From Acanthaster planci (taxonomy: Eukaryota > Echinodermata > Asteroidea > Valvatida > Acanthasteridae), in the NCBI RefSeq assembly GCF_001949145.1, contig NW_019091364.1, positions 1,995,884 to 2,059,883 of the forward strand: 64,000 nt of DNA. The letters are read 5' to 3'. Under the pieces are notes generated by a model. It saw only the letters and a list, made by a program, of their open reading frames with translations, ran no database searches and was not told where the DNA came from. The position numbers and the translations under genes are program-made. Every line of letters begins with the position of its first letter. Within the stretch, counting starts at the first letter, position 1. Of the stretch, positions 57,462 to 64,000 are shown piece by piece.

Positions 57462-60400
57462 CTACCTCTTTAATATTTCGCACACGCCCGTTCCTTTCAC
57501 CCCGTTGACCGTGAATCGACTCAGTCCTTCGCGTATTTTCACGCTCCAATCGGTGTCCATGTTGAAATGCATGACGTCGTCGATCTCAACTTCTACAAAA
57601 AGCTTCTCTCCAACTGCGACAAAAAACATAAACAGTTGGCTGGAATACTTTATTATTAGCTTACCTGTGTTCCCACTGAAATCATTCGTCTTTATCAGTC
57701 CTGTCCTTTCAGTTTTATACGATTTTGTCAAACTTCCACGAACATCGACCGCCGTAAACTTACCCTCTGGTTGCATACTTAAAGCGAAAGTCGTTGGTGG
57801 ATCTTCCGTCTTTTCCACCAAATCAGCCAATGGCAGATCGACAGATACGGCTGGAAAAATTTCCCCAGTCGGCTGCATCACAAATCCAGACATCAAACTG
57901 AAATACAAACACGTGGAAGGGCGTCAAGGTACCCAACGTGACACATTTGGTAAGGCCCATTTGTGTTTTTACAAAATCGCGCCAGAACCATACAATTCCA
58001 CCAAATTAGGTACTTATGAAAATGTTAGAATCGTATAAAGGCTTGTAAGTAAAGAGACTTTATTTTACTTACTTCGAGACAACGCCAGTAAAGCTAAACG
58101 CTCCAATATGAAGACATATCCCATTCTATTTAAAGACAAAAACAGTTAAATGTACCGACTTGGGTAAAGTGGCTGTCAACGAATACGCTACGTAAATATT
58201 ACAGTCAAATGGGATCGAAAACAAAGAAAGGTTCAAAACTTTATCACCAAGCTTTCATCCAATTTAAACCTTCATCCTCTGTGCGCAGTCGGTTTCATTT
58301 CAAGTCAACTAAAATAAGCAAAATATGGTGTATAAATTCGAACAATAAAAATATATAAATTATATATATAAATTTAAGTGTAACATTCGTGAAGAGATGC
58401 AGTGAATAGGCCCTATGACTTTACATCCAGAACGATGAAGTTCAAGACGTAACTGCGCAAGTCCGCCCATCGTCGAGGGCCTGAAATGTAAGAAAAAGAG
58501 AATCATGATAAAAAACAATATTTAAACACCGTTTTTCTTCCCCAGAATCCTTTCAGCAAAGGAGAATATCACCATTACCCAGGTAACAAATCGTCCAATT
58601 AAACGTAAACCTGCTAAAAGAAATTTCAGTTTCAAATTAATTTTGAATTGTACACGTCGGGATACTTATTCCGATACAGTAGGCACTACACAGTTTCTGT
58701 AATTAGTTTTTTTGCGCCAAAGACGGTGAGTGCATGCGGATAAAACAAAGTACCAAGTGTGGCAATTAAGAAGCTTATTTGTTTAATATACTTTTCTTTC
58801 AGAATTTGAGCCAAATGATGGATTCTGTTCGATTCTCTGAGGAGAACGTAGTTTCTTAACAACGAATAATGGGCCGCGGGGATGGAGTTCCGTTAGTGAT
58901 TTCGATTTGGGGAAATATTTGTACATCCACCTATATCCCTCACCAATATGACCCGGTATATTAACCCTCCGGTCAACAAAACATACAATAGTCTGCTCTG
59001 ACCCCTGAGTCGGGATTAGAGGGTTCATTCTTCCGTTACTTTTGTCCCTCATGATTTCAAAGCAGCCTACCTTCCGATCGGTCCTTGACCCCCGTCAACA
59101 CCACCCCCCGTTCCGAACGTTCACCGACCCGTACCACGCCTTCCAGCGTCCCAAACTGCTCGATGTGAATCTGCTTCATGCTTCAGAGAAAATGACGCGT
59201 GAATGTGGTTATGCGAATTTAAAGCTTATGTGGCCTAAAAAGTCTGTGATTGCTGAGAAGCCGAAGGTGTAAGAGTGTGGTGGGGCGTCCACGTGGTTAG
59301 TCCAGTAACAAAATTGACTGACCTAAATGGCAAGTTTTGACCATCGCTTATGGACTTTCCGTTTTGCCCGAGCGCTAGCTCCCCACAAATTAACAGCAGC
59401 GTTTAACTGTGTGACTATGCGTTATGATGATTGATCGAATCGGTGAAATTTGATAACTGCATGATTTTTATGAATATTTTTGATGAACTATCACTGCACA
59501 ACAGTCGAAACAAAAGCCAACGTACGCTTTAAGTTTTTGGAAAAGTTGGCCCGTCCATTTCTCCTTGGCGAGGTTGTGGGCAGCCAGGCGTGGATGAACG
59601 TCCGTCGTGAAATCATAGTAGGACGTTAACGCTGACCACCTGCAGAGAAATTGACCAAGAAAAAAACCTGCGTGGACGTAAAATCGAAGAAGTAGGTTGT
59701 ACTACAAGTCTAAGCATGTCAAACTTTGTCAAATACCGCTTTTCTCCCCTTGCACCATGCGCCGATTTGCCAAAAGGTCGCTCAGAATGGCTATTTTGCT
59801 AGGCCTATACATGACATGAAACTCCTCTTGTTAGGAATTTATCTCGCTTGTGCAAGTATGTGAAACACTTCCAGCTTACGTAAATGAACAGTGAACTTTG
59901 ACCTCCGGCCTGTTGTCTTCTTCCTGCCAGTCACGTCTAATTCCAAGTCTATAATAAAGTCACACATATTGGTTAGTTTACATGTACATGAATTCACAGC
60001 GCTGGTTTATCAAATGTGGTTGATGGCGCATTCATCAATCTCCTTGCTCTTGACATTCACGCAATGGCGTGGTTCTCCGCCACAACGATCCGTATAAACT
60101 ATTTTGTGGACTCTCTAAAACCTGAAATCATGCTATTTCTCAAACAGAAGCACTGTGACACTGTCAAAGGCCACTGGAAAATTAATACCGGCAGGGTCCA
60201 TTGTAGACGATCTTCCATTTCTTCAAGGGTTCAATGACCGTGCAATCAAGGCCTCCCCCGCTGAACCCGTCCCCGGGGACATCGGTCAGGACGCAGTGCG
60301 GGTGACAGGGCAGAACTAGGTCGCCCAGGTCGGGCAGACGCAGTAGGAACCAAACGTCGCGCCGACCGTCCGGACGGATGGCCACCCGAGCAATCAAGCG

Positions 60401-61279
60401 AGTCGCGCCCGTCTGGTCGGACCCGTTTACGTAGAACGAGTTGTGACCCTGTGCGGAAAATGGAAATACCCTAACATCCTCATAAAAATGTTGATTTTTT
60501 TCTCCTTTTCTAAAGGAAGGTTTCAGCGCGAGTAAGCCTAATCCTTTTTCCGAAACATAATTTAATTTACAAACTGTGGAAAGTGAGGAAATTTACATGT
60601 ACTTCGTATTAGACAAACAATGGGTCTGTAGTCATTTACGAGCACTGAGAATGATTTGCAAGGGTTCGTCATGTAATTGTCTTTGATTCGAACGGTTTAA
60701 TGACGGAAATTGATACTTACATTATGCCTTAATACTGATAGTGCATTTTCAACGGAGCCTCAACAATTCTATCCTTTTCTCAAAACTTGTCATAATTATG
60801 TTTCATGGGGAAAAATATTTTGAGAAACTTCAGATAATTTCATTGGTGGTATATTTAAATTAATCCTAAGAGTCCCCAATCCTCCAATTTCTATATGATT
60901 TTACATACACCATATGGTTTAAATACACGCACGTGTATATGTACATGCACCGATCACAATACGCCCGACATGATGATGAATGAACAGTTTCACTTACCAA
61001 CGGATCGTCACCAATCCCAGGGTAGATGTCAATCTCAGACATCTTCTCTTCACCTTGTCGCATCAGCGCCGGGTTCACCGACCTCCTGCCCGCGTGAGGA
61101 GTCCGCCGCCTCGCTAAAGTTAACATCAATCTCATCGCGTGGTACTTCACCCAAAACCACCTGCCGGGGATGGCGTAGACGCCGTACAGCGGTAAGGGGT
61201 CCGGGGAAGCGAGGTTCGCCGCGACGTAGGCGAGAATCGGCGCGGCTAGTACACACAGAGCGGCGACGACCACATCCAT
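57462..61279 (-). CDS. Membrane-anchored protein resembling the N-terminal module of invertebrate PEP-synthase/PigC-like proteins
   Basis: Eight exons on the minus strand join in frame: 61279-60998, 60448-60189, 59639-59522, 59173-59071, 58480-58425, 58125-58073, 57897-57764 and 57613-57462, giving about 385 aa. Residues 4-24 form a hydrophobic segment (signal anchor or signal peptide), followed by a basic stretch. Conserved-looking blocks are GRWFWVKYHAMRLMLTL, DVWFLLRLPDLGDLVLPCHP, IEPLKKWKIVYNGP, WSALTSYYDFTTDVHP, NLAKEKWTGQLFQKLKAY, IEQFGTLEGVVRVG, RRWADLRSYVLN and FTVNGVKGTGVCEI. From memory, this order matches the region ahead of the PPDK-like ATP-binding domain in invertebrate models named 'PigC-like' or 'phosphoenolpyruvate synthase-like'. 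No ATP-grasp or phosphohistidine domain follows before the stop. I do not know its function. Start choice: ATG at 61,279; an in-frame ATG at 61,348 would add 23 basic residues. The exon at 58,480 is short and least secure. Confidence 0.78.
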
Positions 61280-61348
61280 TTCGAGAAAGAAACGGACCCG
61301 GATGAGTCGTCTCAGGATTCGAATTCGTCTTGCGAAAGAACAGCCCAC

Positions 61349-64000
61349 AAAGCTTATATGCTCGAAACGAACCTTTCAAACTATTGGAGAACTCAGCCTT
61401 GCTATGGGTGTGTAGGTCTAGGCCCTGCGCGAAACACTGCGTTCAAAAGGCTGACTTCAGCCTTCCTGCCGTGGTTTTTAAAGGGGGTTTATTACATGCC
61501 TCCGGCGGGGAGTACGCTCAGGTCAACCGTTTGTACTAACGCGGTCATTTAACCTGCTCGGATTTATTTTACAAACATGTTTCTTTGTCCCACTCGAGGG
61601 AAAAAACTTCCAACAGTAATAACTTGACATCGTGAATAAACATCGATTCATTTGGTTGAGCTAGTAAAAACACGTCATGTAACTTGAATCATAGTACTAA
61701 TCGTCTGCAGCACTACTATACCGGGAAAGCGAGCTGTCTGTACGGTAGACGTCCTATTTACATAGACCAAAGGTTGCTGATTGCGTGGAGGCAGAAAAAT
61801 ATTGATAGTGGTGCATTCTGGGATAAGGTTTTTGCTAGTTTTTAAATGCGGTCTGCGGTCATGAAACTCATGATGCTGTGTGCATTGCTCGATCGGGCGT
61901 ATCATGGTCGTCTTCACTGATGACCGAACACAGGAACTTCAGATTTGCATACACTTATCATAATTATTATTCACACAATCTTCAAATACTATTTTTGATA
62001 ACCGCGTTGCTCAGTCACGCAAGGTTCTGTCCAACCGTGGTCCACTTTGACCCCTAGTGCCGTACAGGGTCTGCTCACTTGACTTCACAGTCGTGTTTTT
62101 ACTGCAAGTGGCTGCTAAAACTATGGTCGGCCGTTGGTCACAAAAGTGAAAGAATACTTTGCAAAGTGTTAAAAATCCCACGCAGTTATCAAAACATCTG
62201 ATAATAACACACGTATTACTAAATACTAAATTAAAATACAACCCTATTTAGAACCAATGAGACAAATCTCCATGTCGAACGAATTTGAGGTGAAATCCAA
62301 ACCCAACCAAAAGGAGATATTTCTGCAAACTGTTTTGGTCGCCGATACAAATTGTAGCAGGCAAACTGAGAGTGGTACATGGTCTTAGCGGCCCCACAGC
62401 AACGTTCTCTTGAGCGGATATGCGCGCGTAGTTCCACTTATCGCGCGCTGAATCAACTTGACATATACCAAGTCTATTATTAGCTAAATACGATGAACGT
62501 CTACTTTTCTGGCGGAGACTCAACAAATTATTTTCATCAAAGCTTCCTCGGTAAAAAAAACTACTTAAGTGCAAAATAAAAACACGTGTTTGTTTCGCAT
62601 ATAACCAAATCTGCACAAAATACGTGCACACATATAGAATCCGTATAACTACACGGAAGAGTATCCGATTCGTTCGCAGTCCGTAAGGCGGGGTATTAAA
62701 AACCGCATAACATCGACTACACACGGAATCCGAAGACAGACAGAATCCATAAGGCTGCGGATACGACACTTGGCCCGGTAAGTAGATAGAATAGCATACT
62801 CGGCATCCCATGGCATTTAACAACATTACATGCTGCCTATTGTTTGAAACTGTTCACAGACGGAAGGCAAATTCGACACTATAATTTGTTTCATGACTAG
62901 AACGTCTATTTGGTACGTGGGAATCTGGTTGAAAGCTACAAAAGCGATCGGGGTAATAAGTCTCACGAGTTCGCTTTCCATTAATTAGAAATTGATTCTC
63001 CTGGTTGTGGAAAAGAGGTATAAAAAAATAACACCCGGCGATTGAATTATGTCATTCAAAAAGCGAAAAGAACAGTCACATCCGTCCAAATAACAGATGG
63101 TACAAAGGCAGAAGATTTGGTAAATGCCGAATTCGGCAGTGATCGTGAGATTTATTCTTAAATATTGTGTGCTGAATTTTATAGAACTCTTTAAAACAGA
63201 ACTACGGTAGATTTGGCAAAGACACTCAGGGCGAAGCTACAACATAATTACGTATAACAGCAATTTGTAAACTGTTCTACGGATGCTGCTAATGGACACA
63301 CTAGTGATAAACTCATTCTGGAGCGGCGAGTGAAACGGAATCCACACGGTGCATTCCATCCACTATCATCATTGCATCCGATAACAAACAAAACCCCTGA
63401 TGTTTCACTGAAACACGTGCAAGTCGAGAACATTAAAAAAAGTCTCCATAATTGTCCGAGCATCAATATGAATCATTAATTAAACCACGAGATAGACTTA
63501 AGTTGGTCTTCAAGAGAAAGAGAAAACTTACGTACAAAATATAATATAGGGATACTGCCTCACGCTAGTTATAACTAGAATTTTCCATATACACTGTATT
63601 GTTGCTGCAAAAAGCCAGCAATTAAGACAATACATGTATTCTTAACCGACTATATCCAAGGGGGACATTGACCAATGATAAAATAGCTGAAAACAGCTGA
63701 AAAAAGGGCATTAAGAAGCTGAACTGTGAAAATCTTCGGTACTTTTGTACACAGCCAGTGAGGAAAAAAGCTGAAATCCAAAACAAAAAACCGCTGAAAT
63801 CAGCTGAAAAGCCGAGAAATCTCACCCCTGTAATATCCCATATCACGGCACATTAAAAAGTTAGTCGTGACTTATCTTACACCACGAACTTGTTTTTATC
63901 AATGGAAATATGAATTAAATAAGGGAAGAAGTTTGTATAAATTAAATTTTTAAAAATCCGTCATTTGTACAGGAATCGGAAATGCCATTTTGAATCGAGG
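61349..64000. other. Intergenic, right edge: no gene recognised
   Basis: About 2.6 kb upstream of the minus-strand PigC-like-domain gene. It should contain that gene's promoter near 61,300-61,500. The longest open frame (62,248-62,826, minus, 192 codons) has no recognisable domain and a composition typical of chance. Nothing else stood out. Confidence 0.5.

Noticed and set aside
58783-59052. 89-codon minus-strand frame MRDKSNGRMNPLIPTQG... between exons of the PigC-like-domain gene
   Set aside because: It starts inside the intron after the donor at 59,071, and the upstream and downstream exons join in frame without it.
62248-62826. 192-codon minus-strand open frame
   Set aside because: No domain, no splice context, and a composition expected of random sequence; probably chance.

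Overview
The window is nuclear DNA from an animal with intron-rich genes. The marine invertebrate character rests on several signs: tRNA-derived SINEs carrying a 'CTTGGGCAAGGCACTTT' core, many small inverted-repeat (MITE-like) elements, frequent ACATGTACA words, and a DEAH-box helicase/RBR ligase gene of a kind I associate with echinoderms, lancelets, molluscs and plants rather than vertebrates. An invertebrate deuterostome, perhaps an echinoderm, is my best guess; the species is not determined. All exons were found by reading conserved protein segments, then fitting GT-AG (once GC-AG) boundaries so that the phases join.

Layout. (1) Minus strand, 2,295-8,056: SUGCT, a mitochondrial family III CoA-transferase, 12 exons; the 3' end lies off the left edge. 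(2) Minus, 9,378-18,683: complete MLH1 mismatch-repair gene, 18 coding exons, 742 aa, ending in the family's FERC. (3) 18,684-25,154: repeat-rich intergenic DNA with a TA-flanked inverted-repeat element around a 298-bp gap, and a complex duplication whose two copies each stop at a single N. (4) Plus, 25,155-36,219: a ~2,431-aa protein joining RRM-like modules, a DEAH helicase, more RRM-like modules and a complete RING-IBR-RING ligase. (5) 36,220-39,745: intergenic. (6) Minus, 39,746-49,092: complete DDX23/Prp28 spliceosomal helicase, 15 exons, 779 aa, with a 602-bp gap in one intron and a large minisatellite in another. (7) Plus, 50,768-56,138: complete CCDC148, 10 exons, 623 aa, divergent from DDX23, with an RFX X-box-like site upstream. 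(8) Minus, 57,462-61,279: an 8-exon, ~385-aa membrane-anchored protein resembling the N-terminal module of invertebrate PEP-synthase/'PigC-like' proteins, without their catalytic domains. (9) 61,280-64,000: no gene recognised.

The genes do not form a pathway. They are a typical metazoan mixture: mitochondrial metabolism, DNA repair, RNA/ubiquitin, splicing and a coiled-coil protein. The most unusual are the DEAH/RBR fusion and the stand-alone PigC-like N-terminal protein.
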